Source of the DNA: Paracoccaceae bacterium
GTDB taxonomy: Bacteria; Pseudomonadota; Alphaproteobacteria; Rhodobacterales; Rhodobacteraceae
NCBI GenBank assembly: GCA_028284605.1
Contig: JANQRL010000031.1
Location: 89,104 to 153,103, forward strand
Length of the DNA: 64,000 nt
Direction of reading: 5' to 3'
The translations under genes were made by a program, and so were the position numbers. The first letter of the stretch is position 1. The number at the start of each line of letters is the position of its first letter. The notes under the pieces were generated by a model. That model had not been told where the DNA came from. It did no database searches and saw nothing but the letters and a program-made list of their open reading frames with translations. Below are positions 1-11,145 of this stretch, piece by piece.

Positions 1-833
1 CCGGTCCCATCGGTAATCCGGCCATGGGCTCCTGGCCCGATCCCGACCCAGTCTCCGCTCGTCCAGTAGATCAGGTTGTGCCGGCTTTCGCTGCCATTTC
101 GGGCATGATTAGAGATCTCGTAGGCCGACAGGCCGGCGCGCCGGCAAAGCTCTTGCGTCAAGTCGAACAGATCGGCGCCGAGCTCGTCATCGGGCAACCC
201 GAGCAGCCGCCCCCGCGCGGCCCTGTCACCGAACGCCGTCCCGTCCTCGATGGTCAGCTGATAGAGCGACAAATGATCGGGCCCCAGCGCCAGCGCGTCG
301 CCCAATTCCTGCGCCCAGGCTGCGAGGTTCTGATTCTGCCGACCATGGATCAGATCGAAACTCACCCGATCAAAGGCGCTGCGTGCCATCTCGATGGCCG
401 CTAGGGCCTCCGCCGCGGAATGGAGTCGCCCCAGCGCCTTAAGATCAGCGTCGTTCAGAGCCTGCACCCCAAGTGACACCCGGTTCACCCCGGCTTCGCG
501 ACAGCCCGTGAACCGCGCCGCCTCTACCGAGGTCGGATTGGCTTCGAGCGTGATCTCGATATCGTTCGCAAAGGTCCATTCAGCCCGCGCCGCATCAATC
601 ACCGTCGCCACACTCTCCTCGGCCATCAGGCTCGGCGTGCCGCCGCCAAGGAAGATCGAGTGCAGGACCCGACCCTCCGTTTCCGCCCCGGCCCGCACAA
701 TCTCCGCGCAGTAGGCCCGCGCCCAGCGCGCCTGGTCGATCTCCGTGGCGACATAGGAGTTGAAGTCGCAATAGGGGCATTTCGCCTCGCAGAACGGCCA
801 GTGGACATAGAGCCCGAATCCGCCCTCCCGCAT
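1..833 (-). CDS. hemW: Radical SAM heme chaperone HemW (3' end outside window)
   Basis: Radical SAM protein of the HemN/HemW family; HemW delivers heme to target proteins rather than oxidising coproporphyrinogen. The N-terminus carries the cluster motif CEAKCPYC at residues 15-22 followed by DFNSY, then GGGTPS, the SAM-binding glycine motif. The start ATG at 833 lies a few bases after the rdgB stop, so it is the last gene visible in a rph-rdgB-hemW run. The frame is open to base 1, so about 278 of an expected 380 or so residues are present. HemW is preferred over HemN because the CxxxCxxCDF spacing comes immediately at the N-terminus without the HemN N-terminal extension. Confidence 0.9.
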   Translation of the reverse strand, partial: MREGGFGLYVHWPFCEAKCPYCDFNSYVATEIDQARWARAYCAEIVRAGAETEGRVLHSIFLGGGTPSLMAEESVATVIDAARAEWTFANDIEITLEANPTSVEAARFTGCREAGVNRVSLGVQALNDADLKALGRLHSAAEALAAIEMARSAFDRVSFDLIHGRQNQNLAAWAQELGDALALGPDHLSLYQLTIEDGTAFGDRAARGRLLGLPDDELGADLFDLTQELCRRAGLSAYEISNHARNGSESRHNLIYWTSGDWVGIGPGAHGRITDGT

Positions 834-837
834 CGGC

Positions 838-1449
838 TCAGCCAAAGACGCCCTCGATCAGCCGGGTGAGGGCGACGGCGCGGTGGCTGATCCGGTTCTT
901 CTCCGCCGGCGCCATCTCTCCGAGGGTGACGTTACGGCCGTCAGGCTGGAAGATCGGATCGTAGCCATGCCCCTCCTCGCCCCGCATCGGCCAGACAATC
1001 CGGCCCGTCACCGATCCCTCGAACACCTCGTCATGACCGTCCGGCCAGGCCAGCACCAGCGTCGCGCGGAACCGGGCGCGGCGCGGTTCGGGGGCTTTGG
1101 CGGCCTCCAGTGCCTGCCAGGTCCGGGTCATGGCGATCCGAAAGTCCCGGCCCTGCCCGGTCTCGGCCCAATCCGCGGTGCGCACGCCCGGCGCACCGCC
1201 CAAAGCGTCGATCTCGATCCCGCTATCGTCGGCCAGCGCCGGAAATCCCGTGGCCGCCACGGCGGCCCGCGCCTTGATCCGGGCATTGCCGAGAAAACTG
1301 TCCTCGGTCTCCTCGGGCTCCGGCAGGTTCAGTTCCGCGCTGGAGGTCAGGGCCACATCGTAAGGGCCGAGAAGCGCGGCGATCTCCGCGAGCTTGCCCG
1401 GGTTGTGTGTCGCCACGACAAGCCGCCGCTCCGTGAAGCGCCGCGTCAC
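838..1449 (-). CDS. rdgB: XTP/dITP diphosphatase (non-canonical purine NTP pyrophosphatase)
   Basis: Ham1/RdgB family enzyme that hydrolyses XTP, dITP and dHAPTP to monophosphates and so keeps damaged purines out of DNA and RNA. Visible motifs are the substrate loop THNPGK near residues 14-19, [17 protein letters not shown] in the middle, and HGYDPIF near the C-terminus. The reading frame runs much further upstream, but that part overlaps rph antisense-free in another frame; a GTG at 1449 overlaps the rph stop as GTGA and gives 203 residues, the normal family length. It is co-directional with rph upstream and hemW downstream and is presumably translationally coupled. Confidence 0.93.
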   Translation of the reverse strand: MTRRFTERRLVVATHNPGKLAEIAALLGPYDVALTSSAELNLPEPEETEDSFLGNARIKARAAVAATGFPALADDSGIEIDALGGAPGVRTADWAETGQGRDFRIAMTRTWQALEAAKAPEPRRARFRATLVLAWPDGHDEVFEGSVTGRIVWPMRGEEGHGYDPIFQPDGRNVTLGEMAPAEKNRISHRAVALTRLIEGVFG

Positions 1450-2156
1450 CGGCAGGCGCCGATCTGGAGCGCCGAAAGCTCCGCGACACCCTTCCCGGCT
1501 AGGGACAGCAGTTCCAGCATCTGCGCCTGCGAAAAGGTCGACCCCTCCGCGGACATCTGCACCTCTATCAACTGCTCCCCGGCCATCACGAAATTGCCAT
1601 CTGCCCCGGCCTCGCTGTCTTCGGGATAGTCGAGGTCGAGCACCGACTGCCCGCCATAGATGCCGCAACTGACTGCCGCCACCGGCGCGCCGAGCGGGTC
1701 GGCGGTCACCTCGCCGGCCGCCATCAGCTTGTCCACCGCCAGACGCAGTGCGACCCAGCCTCCGGTGATCGCCGCGCAGCGGGTCCCGCCATCGGCCTGG
1801 ATCACATCGCAATCGACGGTGATCTGCCGTTCGCCCAGCGCCACCCGATCCACGCCTGCCCGCAGGCTGCGACCAATAAGCCTTTGAATTTCAACAGTTC
1901 TTCCACCCTGCTTGCCTGCCGATGCTTCGCGCCGCATCCGCGTCGAAGTGGATCGCGGCAGCATCCCGTACTCCGCCGTCACCCAGCCGAGCCCGCTGCC
2001 CTTCAGAAACGGTGGCACCCGCGCCTCCAGACTCGCGGTGCAAAGCACATGGGTGTCGCCCATCCGAATGAGGCAGCTGCCCTCGGCATGTTTCGTCACA
2101 TCCGTTTCGATGGACACGGGACGCAAGTCGTCGCTTTGACGGCCGGAGGGGCGCAT
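1446..2156 (-). CDS. rph: Ribonuclease PH
   Basis: Phosphate-dependent 3'-5' exoribonuclease that trims the 3' ends of tRNA precursors. The 236-residue product starts [14 protein letters not shown], as RNase PH proteins do, and contains the conserved blocks [31 protein letters not shown] and [14 protein letters not shown], which carry the RNA- and phosphate-binding residues. The start ATG at 2156 was chosen by this N-terminal match; the open frame extends about 200 codons upstream but that part is antisense to hrcA. It is the first gene of the rph-rdgB-hemW run and is divergent from hrcA, a layout common in alphaproteobacteria. Confidence 0.95.
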   Translation of the reverse strand: MRPSGRQSDDLRPVSIETDVTKHAEGSCLIRMGDTHVLCTASLEARVPPFLKGSGLGWVTAEYGMLPRSTSTRMRREASAGKQGGRTVEIQRLIGRSLRAGVDRVALGERQITVDCDVIQADGGTRCAAITGGWVALRLAVDKLMAAGEVTADPLGAPVAAVSCGIYGGQSVLDLDYPEDSEAGADGNFVMAGEQLIEVQMSAEGSTFSQAQMLELLSLAGKGVAELSALQIGACR

Positions 2157-2184
2157 GGCTCTGTTCCTTCGTGGTGACGGCGCC

Positions 2185-2213
2185 GGGATACGCAAGCCGT
2201 CCCCGGAAGCCAA
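2185..2213 (-). promoter_or_regulatory. Candidate sigma-70-type promoter for rph-rdgB-hemW
   Basis: On the minus strand TTGGCT (2213-2208) and TATCCC (2190-2185) are separated by 17 bases, about 30 bases upstream of the rph start. The match is moderate, so this is a candidate only. It is interleaved with the hrcA promoter region on the other strand. Confidence 0.35.
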
Positions 2214-2219
2214 GCCCGA

Positions 2220-2248
2220 TTGACGCGCGCCCGCCCGGCGCTTTAATG
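2220..2248 (+). promoter_or_regulatory. Candidate promoter for hrcA-grpE
   Basis: TTGACG at 2220-2225 and TTAATG at 2243-2248 are separated by exactly 17 bases and sit 23 bases before the hrcA start. No CIRCE element (TTAGCACTC, 9 bases, GAGTGCTAA) is visible here, so HrcA autoregulation through CIRCE is not supported. Whether sigma-70 or the heat-shock sigma factor reads this promoter cannot be decided by eye. Confidence 0.45.
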
Positions 2249-2270
2249 ACCCCCGTCCAGGGACCCGGAG

Positions 2271-3335
2271 ATGACCGAGCAGACGCCCCACCTCGACGAG
2301 ATGAACGAGCGCTCCCGCGAGGTCTTCCGCCGTGTCGTCGAATGCTATCTGGAGAGCGGGGCACCGGTGGGATCGCGCAGCCTGACTCGCACGATGTCCG
2401 AGAAGGTGAGCGCTGCGACGATCCGCAACGTGATGCAGGACCTCGAATATCTCGGCCTTCTCGGCAGTCCCCATGTCAGCGCCGGCCGGGTTCCGACCCA
2501 GCTTGGGCTGAGGCTCTTCGTCGATGGCCTTCTCGAGGTCGGCGATCTTGACGGTGAGGATCGCGCCCGGATCGACGAAACACTCGGGGCCAATGCGGCC
2601 GACATGCCCTCGCTCCTCGACCGGATCGGCTCCGCGCTGTCTGGGGTGACCCACGGCGCCAGCCTCGTCCTGACACCCAAGCACGAAGCAGCGATCAAAC
2701 ATGTCGAGTTCGTCTCCCTCGCCCCCGACCGCGCCCTCGTCGTCCTGGTCTTCACAGATGGGCACGTGGAAAACCGCCTCTTCACCCCGCCACCCGGCCA
2801 GACGCCGTCCTCGATGCGCGAGGCGGCCAACTTCCTGAGCGCCTTGGCCGAGGGCCGCGCCCTTTCGGAGCTTTCCGCGATCATCGGTCAGGAGATTGCG
2901 GCGCGGCGGCAGGAGATCGATGGCCTCGCCGCCCAGCTTGTCGAAAGCGGCCTCGCTGTCTGGGAGGATCGCGGCACCGACAGCGAACGCCTGATCGTCC
3001 GCGGCCGCGGCAACCTCCTTGAAGAGGGCCAGAACGACGCTGATCTCGACCGCATCCGTAGCCTCTTCGACGACCTCGAACGCAAGCGCGACATCGCCCG
3101 GTTTCTCGAACTCACCGAGGCCGGCGACGGGGTGCGCATTTTCATCGGCTCCGAGAACGCGCTTTTTTCACTTTCGGGTTCCTCTCTGGTTGTGAGTCCT
3201 TATATGAACGCGGACCGGAAGATCGTCGGCGCCGTGGGCGTCATCGGTCCGACGCGGCTCAATTACGGACGGATCGTCCCGATAGTGGATTACACCGCGC
3301 AACTCGTGGGCAAGGTGCTCGCGGATCGCGCCTGA
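2271..3335 (+). CDS. hrcA: Heat-inducible transcription repressor HrcA
   Basis: Winged-helix repressor that binds CIRCE operators in front of groESL/dnaK-type heat-shock genes and is itself held active by GroEL. The 354-residue product has the N-terminal winged-helix region ([20 protein letters not shown], then GSRSLTR and SAATIRNVM), followed by the GAF-like HrcA domain and the C-terminal block [10 protein letters not shown]. The length is normal. It is followed by grpE after 11 bases and the two are almost certainly co-transcribed, the usual hrcA-grpE pairing. No CIRCE copy is present in this window, so its targets lie elsewhere. Confidence 0.95.
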   Translation: MTEQTPHLDEMNERSREVFRRVVECYLESGAPVGSRSLTRTMSEKVSAATIRNVMQDLEYLGLLGSPHVSAGRVPTQLGLRLFVDGLLEVGDLDGEDRARIDETLGANAADMPSLLDRIGSALSGVTHGASLVLTPKHEAAIKHVEFVSLAPDRALVVLVFTDGHVENRLFTPPPGQTPSSMREAANFLSALAEGRALSELSAIIGQEIAARRQEIDGLAAQLVESGLAVWEDRGTDSERLIVRGRGNLLEEGQNDADLDRIRSLFDDLERKRDIARFLELTEAGDGVRIFIGSENALFSLSGSSLVVSPYMNADRKIVGAVGVIGPTRLNYGRIVPIVDYTAQLVGKVLADRA

Positions 3336-3346
3336 AGGACACGAAG

Positions 3347-3946
3347 ATGTCGAAGCCCAAAACCGACGAAGAGTTCATGGAAGAGATCGCCGCCGAGCTG
3401 CGCGGCGATGTCGAGCCCGAAGATGCGGTGGTCGAGGCGCGCGAGGACGACGCTTCCGAACCGCTGGCTGAGGCGCCGGGCGATCTGGAGGCAATTCTGG
3501 CCGAGCGGGACAAGTATCGTGACAAGTTCGTGCGCGCCCTGGCCGATGCGGAAAACACCCGCAAACGGGCCGACCGCGATCGGCGCGAGGCGGAGCAATA
3601 TGGCGGTTCGCGCCTCGCCCGCGACATGCTCCCGGTCTACGACGCGCTGCAACGGGCCCTCGATATGGCGAGCGAGGCCGACAAGGAGGCGTCTGCGGCG
3701 CTGCTGGAGGGTGTGGAGTTGACCATGCGGGAGCTGCTGAACGTCTTCAAGAAGCACGGAATCGAGCCTGTTGCACCGGAAGTCGGTGAGAAGTTCGATC
3801 CGCAGCGCCATCAGGCGATGTTCGAGGCGCCGGTGCCCGGCACTCAGGCGGGCGATATCATTCAGGTCGCGGCGACCGGGTTCCTGCTCCATGACCGACT
3901 CCTGCGCCCGGCCCAGGTCGGGGTGAGTTCGACCCCCGCCTCCTAG
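3347..3946 (+). CDS. grpE: Nucleotide exchange factor GrpE
   Basis: Nucleotide exchange factor for DnaK. The 199-residue product has an acidic N-terminus, a long charged helical region around residues 45-105 (including [20 protein letters not shown]) that forms the GrpE dimer helix, and a C-terminal beta domain with the family signature near [19 protein letters not shown] purine-rich ribosome binding site lies before the ATG, 11 bases after the hrcA stop. Its stop codon shares bases with the stop of convergent mutS through a CTAG tetranucleotide at 3943-3946. Confidence 0.95.
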   Translation: MSKPKTDEEFMEEIAAELRGDVEPEDAVVEAREDDASEPLAEAPGDLEAILAERDKYRDKFVRALADAENTRKRADRDRREAEQYGGSRLARDMLPVYDALQRALDMASEADKEASAALLEGVELTMRELLNVFKKHGIEPVAPEVGEKFDPQRHQAMFEAPVPGTQAGDIIQVAATGFLLHDRLLRPAQVGVSSTPAS

Positions 3947-6567
3947 TCCAAAGCCGCCTTCAGTTCGTAGATCAGCGCCAATGCGTCCTTGGGCGTGAGT
4001 TCGTCCGGCAGGACATCCTTCAGCCGTTTTTCGATCTCCGAGTCCCCTTTGGCGGGCATGGGGACTGCTGACGCGGTCGAAAAGAGCGGCAGATCGTCGA
4101 TCAGCGCCGCCTGCTTGCCGCCCTCCCGTTCGCCCTTCTCAAGCGCATCCAGCACAACCCGCGCCCGATCCACGACCGCTGGCGGCAGGCCTGCGAGCCG
4201 CGCGACCTGCACCCCATAGCTCCGGTCCGCAGTCCCCGGCCGCACTTCGTGGAGGAACACGACCTCACCATCCCATTCCTTCACCGCAACGGTCGCGTTC
4301 TCGACCCCGGCGAGTTTGCCGGCCAGCGCCGCAAGCTCATGATAATGCGTGGCAAAAAGCGCCCGGCAGCGGTTCACCTCATGGAGATGTTCCAGTGTTG
4401 CCCAGGCGATGGAAAGCCCGTCATAGGTCGCCGTGCCACGCCCGATCTCGTCGAGAATCACCAGCGCCCGGTCGTCCGCCTGGTTCAGGATCGCCGCCGT
4501 CTCGACCATCTCGACCATGAAGGTGGAGCGGCCCCGGGCGAGATCGTCCGACGCCCCGACCCGGCTGAAGACCTGGCTGACGAGCCCGATCCGTGCCGTC
4601 CGGGCGGGTACGAAACTGCCCATCTGAGCCAGGATGGCAATCAGCGCGTTCTGACGCAGATAGGTGGACTTGCCGGCCATGTTCGGCCCGGTCAGCAGGT
4701 GGATCGGTGCCGCCGTCAGATGACAATCATTGGCGATGAACGGCGCGCCCTCGGCTTTGAGCGCCTGTTCCACGACTGGATGCCGTCCGCCCTCGATTGC
4801 GAACACACGACTTTCGTCGAGATGCGGGGCGGTCCAGTCGAGATCGGCGGCCAGATCGGCAAGGGCGGCGGCGAGATCGATCTCCGCCAGCGCCCGGGCC
4901 AATGCCGCCAGCCGGTCGGCCTTGTCCAGAATGGCCTGTTTCAGGCTGGAATAGAGCCGTTTCTCGATCTCGAGTGCCTGTGCCCCGGCGCTGAGGATCC
5001 GGCTTTCCAGCTCGCTCAGCTCGACGGTTGTGAATCGCAGCTGGTTCGCCGTCGTCTGCCGATGCCGGAACGTGTCGGCGCGGTCGAACATCGTCTGGCC
5101 ATGGGTGGCCGTGACCTCGATGAAGTAGCCCAGCACATTGTTGTGCTTCACCTTCAGGCTCTGAATCCCGGTCTCCTCGGCATAGCGCTTCTGGAGCCCG
5201 GCGATCACCCCGCGCCCCTCGTCCCGCAGGGTTCGCGCTTCGTCGAGTTCGGTGTCATAGCCGGCGGCGATGAACCCGCCATCCCGCGTCAGGAGCGGTG
5301 GTTCCGTAACGAGGGCTCGGTCGAGCAGATCGAGAAGCGCCTCCTGACCGGTCAGGTCCCTTGCCGCGTCCGAGAGGTGCGAAGGCAGGTCCGCCCCGTC
5401 GAGCCGCCCCGAAAGATCGGCTGCCGCTGCAAATGCGGCCCGGATCGCGCCCATGTCGCGGGGTCCGCCCCGATCGAGCCCGAGCCGAGACAGGGCCCGG
5501 TCGATATCCGCCACGCCACGCAGGTCCTCGCGGACGGCCATCTCCAGATCGCGGGCGCCGACAAATGCCGCCACACCGTCCTGCCGGGCGAGGATGGTCG
5601 CAAGATCGCGCGACGGCGCCGCGAGCCGTCTTTCCAACAGCCGCGCCCCACCGGCGGTGACGGTTCGGTCGATTGCGGCGAGGAGCGACCCGCGTCGTCC
5701 GCCCGTCTGCGCCTGGGTCAGCTCGAGGGACCGCCGCGTCGCCGCATCGATCTGCATCGCGCCGTCGGCCCGCTCTGGTGAAGGCGGGCGCAACAGCGGC
5801 AGCCGCCCTTTCTGGGTCAGATCGAGGTAGTCGACCAAGGCTGCCATGGCCGCGATTTCCGGCCGTCCGAACTGGCCGAACCCGTCGAGCGAGGCGACGT
5901 CGTACTGCTCCAAGAGCCGCCGTTCGCCGGCGGTGGAGTCAAACGCCGCCCCGGGCAACACCGTCACCGCCGCGCCAAGATCAGACACTGTTCCAGCGAA
6001 ACTCGCCTCCGACGCCTCCGCCAGCAGTACCTCCCTTGGAGTCAGCCGGGCAAGCTCCGGCCCGAGCCGCACCGGCGCGCAGGGCATCACCGCGAAGGCC
6101 CCGGTGGAGATATCGGCCCAGGCGAGCGCCCCTTCGCCCCGGATCTCGGCGAAGGCGGCGAGGAAATTGTGCCGCCGCGCGTCGAGCAGCGCATCCTCGG
6201 TCAGCGTCCCGGGCGTCACCAGCCGGACGACCTCCCGCCGCACCACCGCCTTGGAGCCGCGCTTCTTCGCCTCCGCCGGGTCCTCCATCTGCTCGCAGAC
6301 CGCGACGCGGAACCCTTTGCGGATCAGCGTCAGCAGATAGCCCTCGGCGGCATGGACCGGGACGCCGCACATCGGGATATCCTCGCCCAGATGCTTGCCG
6401 CGTTTGGTCAGCGCGATGTCGAGCGCCTCGGCCGCCAGCACAGCGTCGTCGAAAAAGAGTTCGTAGAAATCGCCCATCCGGTAGAACAGGAGCGCATCCG
6501 GATGCCCCGCCTTGATCTCCAGATACTGGGCCATCATCGGCGTGACGGCCTGTGCATTCGCGTTCAT
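3943..6567 (-). CDS. mutS: DNA mismatch repair protein MutS
   Basis: Mismatch recognition ATPase. The 874-residue protein has the mismatch-binding Phe-x-Glu motif as F34-Y35-E36 in GDFYELF, the connector, core and clamp regions, and a C-terminal ABC-type ATPase with Walker [14 protein letters not shown] near residue 625, Walker [12 protein letters not shown] and the following FATHYHEL motif. All key residues of MutS1 are present and the length is normal. The start ATG is preceded by a G-rich ribosome binding site. It is convergent with grpE and divergent from the ribokinase gene. MutL is not in the window. Confidence 0.97.
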   Translation of the reverse strand: MNANAQAVTPMMAQYLEIKAGHPDALLFYRMGDFYELFFDDAVLAAEALDIALTKRGKHLGEDIPMCGVPVHAAEGYLLTLIRKGFRVAVCEQMEDPAEAKKRGSKAVVRREVVRLVTPGTLTEDALLDARRHNFLAAFAEIRGEGALAWADISTGAFAVMPCAPVRLGPELARLTPREVLLAEASEASFAGTVSDLGAAVTVLPGAAFDSTAGERRLLEQYDVASLDGFGQFGRPEIAAMAALVDYLDLTQKGRLPLLRPPSPERADGAMQIDAATRRSLELTQAQTGGRRGSLLAAIDRTVTAGGARLLERRLAAPSRDLATILARQDGVAAFVGARDLEMAVREDLRGVADIDRALSRLGLDRGGPRDMGAIRAAFAAAADLSGRLDGADLPSHLSDAARDLTGQEALLDLLDRALVTEPPLLTRDGGFIAAGYDTELDEARTLRDEGRGVIAGLQKRYAEETGIQSLKVKHNNVLGYFIEVTATHGQTMFDRADTFRHRQTTANQLRFTTVELSELESRILSAGAQALEIEKRLYSSLKQAILDKADRLAALARALAEIDLAAALADLAADLDWTAPHLDESRVFAIEGGRHPVVEQALKAEGAPFIANDCHLTAAPIHLLTGPNMAGKSTYLRQNALIAILAQMGSFVPARTARIGLVSQVFSRVGASDDLARGRSTFMVEMVETAAILNQADDRALVILDEIGRGTATYDGLSIAWATLEHLHEVNRCRALFATHYHELAALAGKLAGVENATVAVKEWDGEVVFLHEVRPGTADRSYGVQVARLAGLPPAVVDRARVVLDALEKGEREGGKQAALIDDLPLFSTASAVPMPAKGDSEIEKRLKDVLPDELTPKDALALIYELKAALD

Positions 6568-6682
6568 TGCGCCCCCCGGCTTTCACGAATCCTACTGAAG
6601 CCACCGGCGGGGTGGAAGGCGAAAGGCGGCTGGACCGCGGCGCGGATATGGTCAGACTGGCGCGGCACAGCGGGAGGGGACG

Positions 6683-7546
6683 ATGACGATCTGGAATCTC
6701 GGCTCGATCAATGCCGATTTTGTCTATTCCGTGCCGCATATCCCGGCCTCGGGAGAGACCCTGGCTTCGACGGGGCGCAAGCTCTTCCTCGGCGGAAAGG
6801 GCGCGAACATGTCTGTCGCGGCCGCGCGGGCCGGCGCCCATGTCCGGCATCTGGGTGCTGTGGGCGTGGACGGGCGCTGGGCGGTGGAGCGGCTCCTGGA
6901 ATACGGTGTGGACACGCGCGGCATCGCCGAGATCGAGACCGAGACGGCTCAGGCGATCATTGCCGTGGATGCGAAGGGCGAGAACGCGATCATCCTGCAT
7001 CCGGGCGCGAATGCGGCAATCCCCGAGGACAGGCTCGATATGCTGGTGGAGGCCGAACCCGGTGACAGCTTCGTCTTCCAGAACGAGACCAACCTTCAGG
7101 CCGACGGCGCGGCGGCGGCGCGGGCGCGGGGCCTTCGCGTGGTCTATGCGGCGGCGCCCTTCGACGCCGCGGCGGTGGCGGCGGTGCTGGACCAGCTCGA
7201 CCTGCTGATCCTGAACGAGGTCGAGGCGGAGCAGCTCCGGCAGGCAACCGGCCAGGGGCCGGACGACCTGCCGGTCCGCGACGTCATCGTGACGCTGGGG
7301 GCGGAGGGGGCGACATGGTTCGGGCCGGACGGCCCGGCTCATGTCGCCGCGGTGAAGGTCACACCGGTCGACACGACCGGGGCGGGCGACACGTTCTCGG
7401 GCTATCTCCTGGCCGGGCTCGACCGGGGCATGCCGATGAAACAGGCCATGGGGCAGGCGATGCGCGCCGCCGCGCTGATGGTCACCCGGCACGGTACGGC
7501 GGATGTGATCCCGGACCTCGCCGAGGTTCAGGCCTTCCGCCCCTAG
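6683..7546 (+). CDS. PfkB-family carbohydrate kinase, ribokinase-like
   Basis: Sugar kinase of the PfkB/ribokinase family, ATP-dependent and cytosolic. The 287-residue product has the N-terminal GSINADFVY, the sugar-binding glycine motif [15 protein letters not shown], and the C-terminal anion-hole and catalytic motif [16 protein letters not shown] with the catalytic Asp. It is closest in pattern to ribokinases, but no ribose transport genes are adjacent, so the substrate is not settled. The GTG/ATG choice is simple: the ATG at 6683 follows GGAGGGGAC. Its stop overlaps that of convergent msrA through a CTAG. Confidence 0.88.
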   Translation: MTIWNLGSINADFVYSVPHIPASGETLASTGRKLFLGGKGANMSVAAARAGAHVRHLGAVGVDGRWAVERLLEYGVDTRGIAEIETETAQAIIAVDAKGENAIILHPGANAAIPEDRLDMLVEAEPGDSFVFQNETNLQADGAAAARARGLRVVYAAAPFDAAAVAAVLDQLDLLILNEVEAEQLRQATGQGPDDLPVRDVIVTLGAEGATWFGPDGPAHVAAVKVTPVDTTGAGDTFSGYLLAGLDRGMPMKQAMGQAMRAAALMVTRHGTADVIPDLAEVQAFRP

Positions 7547-8199
7547 TTGATGAACGGCGCGTCGGAACCCCAGAGCTGTGCCACCCGCGCGTCGCGGCCA
7601 CAGCCCTGACGGTAGAACCTGTAGGCTTCCGCCTGGCTTTTCGGCCCGCCCCGGGTCAGCACGATGGACCGGCCCTTGTAGTAATCCTGATGGTAGTCTT
7701 CGGCCTCGTAGAACGCCGAGGCTTGCAGGATCGGCGTGACGATGCGCTGGCCGAGCTCCGCCTGCGCAGCGGATTTGGCGGCCTCGGCGGCGCTCTGTTC
7801 CGCAGCGTTAGAGACGAAAATAGCGGTGCGGTAGCTGTCGCCCCGGTCGCAGAACTGCCCGCCGGCATCGGTCGGGTCGACGGAGCGGAAGAACAGATCG
7901 AGGAGCTGGCGATAGCTGACCCGGTCGGCGTCATAGACGATCCGAACCGCCTCATAATGCCCGGTTCCGCCGCCGACGACCTGCCGGTAGGTCGGATTCG
8001 ATACGGTGCCGCCGGTATAGCCGGAGACCACTTCGGAGACGCCGCGCACCTTCTCGAAATCCGCCTCGACACACCAGAAACAGCCGCCCGCGACGACCAT
8101 CTCCTGGATGTCGCGCGCCTCGGCTTTCTTGGCCTCGAGCAGCCCGCCGATGGCGATGAGGAGGACAAGGAGCCCGGTCTTGAAGTTCTTGAAGGTCAT
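7543..8199 (-). CDS. msrA: Peptide-methionine (S)-S-oxide reductase MsrA, exported form
   Basis: Reduces the S epimer of methionine sulfoxide in proteins. The catalytic GCFWC motif is at residues 39-43 with nucleophile Cys40, followed by [20 protein letters not shown], which is diagnostic of MsrA. The first 28 residues (MTFKNFK then a leucine-rich stretch ending in EARD) look like a signal peptide or signal anchor, so the enzyme probably acts in the periplasm. The ATG at 8199 has a GGAG ribosome binding site; a frame extension of 16 codons upstream lacks one. A GC-R-C late motif ([11 protein letters not shown]) supplies a possible resolving cysteine. Confidence 0.93.
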   Translation of the reverse strand: MTFKNFKTGLLVLLIAIGGLLEAKKAEARDIQEMVVAGGCFWCVEADFEKVRGVSEVVSGYTGGTVSNPTYRQVVGGGTGHYEAVRIVYDADRVSYRQLLDLFFRSVDPTDAGGQFCDRGDSYRTAIFVSNAAEQSAAEAAKSAAQAELGQRIVTPILQASAFYEAEDYHQDYYKGRSIVLTRGGPKSQAEAYRFYRQGCGRDARVAQLWGSDAPFIN

Positions 8200-8337
8200 G
8201 AAGCCACTCCTTTCCAGCGCAGATTGCGCCCGGGTCGGCTGCCGCACAATTCACCCGGTCGTGAGGTCACGGGGTCTTGAGCTATTGGAACAATTCGGCC
8301 CGCTGGGTAGCGTGGCGGTCGCTGGGGGAGGGATGGC

Positions 8338-9042
8338 ATGAAGATCGCGATGTGGAGCGGGCCGCGGAACCTGTCGACGGCGATGCTCTACGCCTTCGGC
8401 AACCGCGCCGATTTCACCGCTTGGGATGAGCCCTTCTACGCCGCCTATCTGGCCGAGAGCGGGGTCGACCATCCGATGCGGGCGGAGGTTCTGGCCGCCC
8501 ATGAGACCGATCCCGTTGCCGTTGCGGCGCGGATTTCAGAGCCTAACCCGCCCGAAACGCCCCATCTCTACATGAAACACATGGCCTTCCACATGCTCGA
8601 CGGCTTCCCCCTCGACTGGGCCGCCGATTGCGTGAACGTCCACCTGATCCGCCACCCGGCCCGGGTCGTGGCGAGCTATGCGGCGAAGCGCGAGAACCCC
8701 ACGCTCGACGATCTCGGCTTCCGCCAGCAGGTGGAGATCTACGAGCGGTTCCCGGGCCCGGTGATCGACAGCGCCGATATTCGCGCCGATCCGGAAGCCA
8801 TGTTGCAGAAACTCTGCGCCGAGATCGGCCTCCCCTTCGAGCCGGCGATGCTGAGCTGGCCCGCCGGCCCGAAACCTTGGGACGGGGCCTGGGCGCCGCA
8901 TTGGTATGGGGCGGTGCATCGGTCGTCGGGGTTCGCGGGGCCGGAAGGGGAGGTGCCGGAGCTTGGCGGGAGCGCCGCCGACCTCGCCGAGGAAGCGCTG
9001 CCTTACTTCAGAGAGCTTTCGGAGCGCCGTCTCAGCCTTTGA
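8338..9042 (+). CDS. Sulfotransferase-like P-loop protein
   Basis: The 234-residue product begins [20 protein letters not shown], a P-loop-like motif seen in a bacterial group of sulfotransferase-fold proteins often annotated as sulfotransferase or branched-chain aminotransferase-like. A second family feature is [18 protein letters not shown] (about residues 100-117), equivalent to the 3'-phosphate-binding RxPxxxxxSxxx motif. No donor or acceptor can be assigned from sequence. It is divergent from msrA and its 3' end overlaps convergent argG by 11 bases. The function remains open; the fold assignment is fairly secure. Confidence 0.75.
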   Translation: MKIAMWSGPRNLSTAMLYAFGNRADFTAWDEPFYAAYLAESGVDHPMRAEVLAAHETDPVAVAARISEPNPPETPHLYMKHMAFHMLDGFPLDWAADCVNVHLIRHPARVVASYAAKRENPTLDDLGFRQQVEIYERFPGPVIDSADIRADPEAMLQKLCAEIGLPFEPAMLSWPAGPKPWDGAWAPHWYGAVHRSSGFAGPEGEVPELGGSAADLAEEALPYFRELSERRLSL

Positions 9043-10252
9043 GCCGCCTCTCCCGCGCCGCCAACAGCCGAAGACGCAGGGCGTTCAGGGTGATGAAGCC
9101 TTCGGCGTCCTTCTGATCATAGGCCCCGGCGTCGTCCTCGAAGGTCACATGGGCCTCGGAATAGAGCGAATGGTCGGACCGGCGGGCGATCACGCGGGCG
9201 GCGCCCTTGTAGAGCTTCAGCCGCACCGTGCCGGTGACATGGGCCTGGGAATGGTCGATGGCGGCCTGGAGCATCTCGCGCTCCGGCGAGAACCAGAAAC
9301 CGTTATAGATCAGCTCTGCATAGCGCGGCATCAATTCGTCCTTCAGATGCGCCTGGCCGCGGTCGAGGGTGATCTGCTCGATGCCGCGATGGGCCTCCAG
9401 AAGGAGCGTGCCGCCCGGCGTCTCATAGATGCCCCGGGACTTCATGCCCACAAAGCGTCCCTCCACCAGGTCGAGCCGCCCAACGCCGTGGCGCCCTCCG
9501 ATGTCGTTGAGGCGGGTCAGGAGAGTGGCGGGGGAGAGCGCCTCGCCATCGATGGACACCGCATCGCCCCGCTCGAAGCCGATCTCGATGATCTCCGGCT
9601 CATCCGGCGCGTCTTCGGGGTGGACCGTGCGCTGGTAGACGTAATCCGGCGCCTCCTCGGCGGGGTCTTCGAGGACTTTGCCTTCGGAGGAGGTGTGCAG
9701 CAGGTTGGCGTCCACCGAAAACGGCGCCTCGCCGCGCTTGTCCTTGGCAATCGGAATCTGGTGCTGCTCTGCGAAGGCGAGGAGCGCCGTCCGCGAGCCG
9801 AGGTCCCATTCCCGCCAGGGCGCGATCACCCGGATATCGGGGTTCAGGGCAGCCGCCGACAGCTCGAATCGCACCTGATCGTTGCCCTTGCCCGTCGCGC
9901 CATGGGCCACGGCGTCGGCGCCGGTTTCCTCGGCGATCTCGACAAGGCGCTTGGAGATCAGAGGCCGCGCAATGGAGGTGCCGAGGAGGTAGAGCCCCTC
10001 ATAGACCGCGTTTGCGCGGAACATCGGGAAAACGAAGTCGCGCACGAACTCCTCGCGCAGGTCCTCGATATAGATGTCTTTCACGCCGAGCATTTCGGCC
10101 TTCTTGCGCGCCGGCTCCAGCTCCTCGCCCTGGCCGAGATCGGCGGTGAAGGTCACGACCTCGCAGCCATATTCGGTTTGCAGCCATTTCAGGATGATCG
10201 AGGTGTCGAGCCCGCCGGAATAGGCCAGCACGACTTTCTTGGGGGCGGACAT
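9032..10252 (-). CDS. argG: Argininosuccinate synthase
   Basis: Condenses citrulline and aspartate with ATP in arginine biosynthesis. The 406-residue product has the N-type ATP pyrophosphatase P-loop [15 protein letters not shown] near residue 9, the block [13 protein letters not shown] and the citrulline/aspartate-binding region typical of the class I enzyme. The length is normal. It stands alone here; another arginine gene, argJ, is about 30 kb away, so the pathway is dispersed. The ATG at 10252 gives the expected N-terminus [11 protein letters not shown]. Confidence 0.97.
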   Translation of the reverse strand: MSAPKKVVLAYSGGLDTSIILKWLQTEYGCEVVTFTADLGQGEELEPARKKAEMLGVKDIYIEDLREEFVRDFVFPMFRANAVYEGLYLLGTSIARPLISKRLVEIAEETGADAVAHGATGKGNDQVRFELSAAALNPDIRVIAPWREWDLGSRTALLAFAEQHQIPIAKDKRGEAPFSVDANLLHTSSEGKVLEDPAEEAPDYVYQRTVHPEDAPDEPEIIEIGFERGDAVSIDGEALSPATLLTRLNDIGGRHGVGRLDLVEGRFVGMKSRGIYETPGGTLLLEAHRGIEQITLDRGQAHLKDELMPRYAELIYNGFWFSPEREMLQAAIDHSQAHVTGTVRLKLYKGAARVIARRSDHSLYSEAHVTFEDDAGAYDQKDAEGFITLNALRLRLLAARERRLKG

Positions 10253-10377
10253 CGCGGGTGCTCCGATCTAAACCGGCGCGGGGGTAGCGGGTTTCGCGGA
10301 CCGGAGCAAGCCGGGCCGCGTTGACCCCTCCCGGTTCGTGGATCAGAGTGCCGCTGATTTCCGAGGAGGTGGCCAAA

Positions 10378-11145
10378 ATGGGCTGGGAACTGGTGCGGCA
10401 CGCGATCCGGATGGTGGTCTTCAACCTGTCCGACGCGCTCAAGGCCTCCATCGGTCCGTTCGTGATCGCGCTCTTGCTGGCCGGGATCGTCGTCGCGCTC
10501 GGCGGCGTGCCTATGGAGGTCTTGACCGGACAAGTTCCAGCCGATCAGCTTGCCTCCAGCGGCCCGGCCTCCCTGGGCATTATGGGGATCCTGCTGATCC
10601 TTCTTTTCACCTTTGCCTGGGTCGCAGTGACCTGGCACAGGTTCATCCTGCTTGAGGAATACCCGGCGATGGTCCCGCCGATCGGCGGGCGGCCGATCTG
10701 GCCCTATATCGGGCGATCCATCGTGCTGGCACTGATCCTGATGGCCATCATGATCCCAATTGGCCTCGTGGCCAGTCTCTTCGTGATGCCGTTCGTGTCG
10801 AGCGCACCGGTCGTCGCGGGGACCATCGCGGGGATCGTCCTCGGCACCCTGTTCACCTATTTCTGGCTGCGCTTCGCGCTCTGCCTGCCCGCCATCGCGA
10901 TGGGGGAGGAGATGGGGATCGGTGAAGCCTGGGGCATTTCCGGCCGGGCGTCGGGCGGGATTTTCGGTGCGGCGCTGATCCTTCTTGTGCTGAACGGGCT
11001 TCTGACCCTCCCCTCGGGGCTCATCGGGACCAACCCCGTCACGGCGCTCTACGATATTGCCGTGACCTGGTTCGTCCTCATGGTTGGCATCAGCATGCTG
11101 ACCACGCTCTACGGCCACCTCGTTCAGGGCCGCGATCTGGCATAG
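10378..11145 (+). CDS. Polytopic membrane protein of unknown function
   Basis: The 255-residue product has about six hydrophobic segments: around residues 22-45 (ALKASIGPFVIALLLAGIVV), 68-90, 115-140, 145-170, 195-220 and 228-248. It contains no catalytic motif I recognise; the overall look (WAVTWHRFILLEEYP after the second helix) is like small membrane proteins of the Rhodobacterales. The ATG at 10378 was chosen because GAGGAGG sits seven bases upstream; the frame extends to a TTG at 10321 without such a site. The 3' end overlaps the convergent NUDIX gene by 22 bases. Confidence 0.75.
   Translation: MGWELVRHAIRMVVFNLSDALKASIGPFVIALLLAGIVVALGGVPMEVLTGQVPADQLASSGPASLGIMGILLILLFTFAWVAVTWHRFILLEEYPAMVPPIGGRPIWPYIGRSIVLALILMAIMIPIGLVASLFVMPFVSSAPVVAGTIAGIVLGTLFTYFWLRFALCLPAIAMGEEMGIGEAWGISGRASGGIFGAALILLVLNGLLTLPSGLIGTNPVTALYDIAVTWFVLMVGISMLTTLYGHLVQGRDLA

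Noticed and set aside
2157..2270. CIRCE operator in front of hrcA
   Set aside because: No TTAGCACTC/GAGTGCTAA pair was found in the intergenic region, although hrcA might be expected to be autoregulated.
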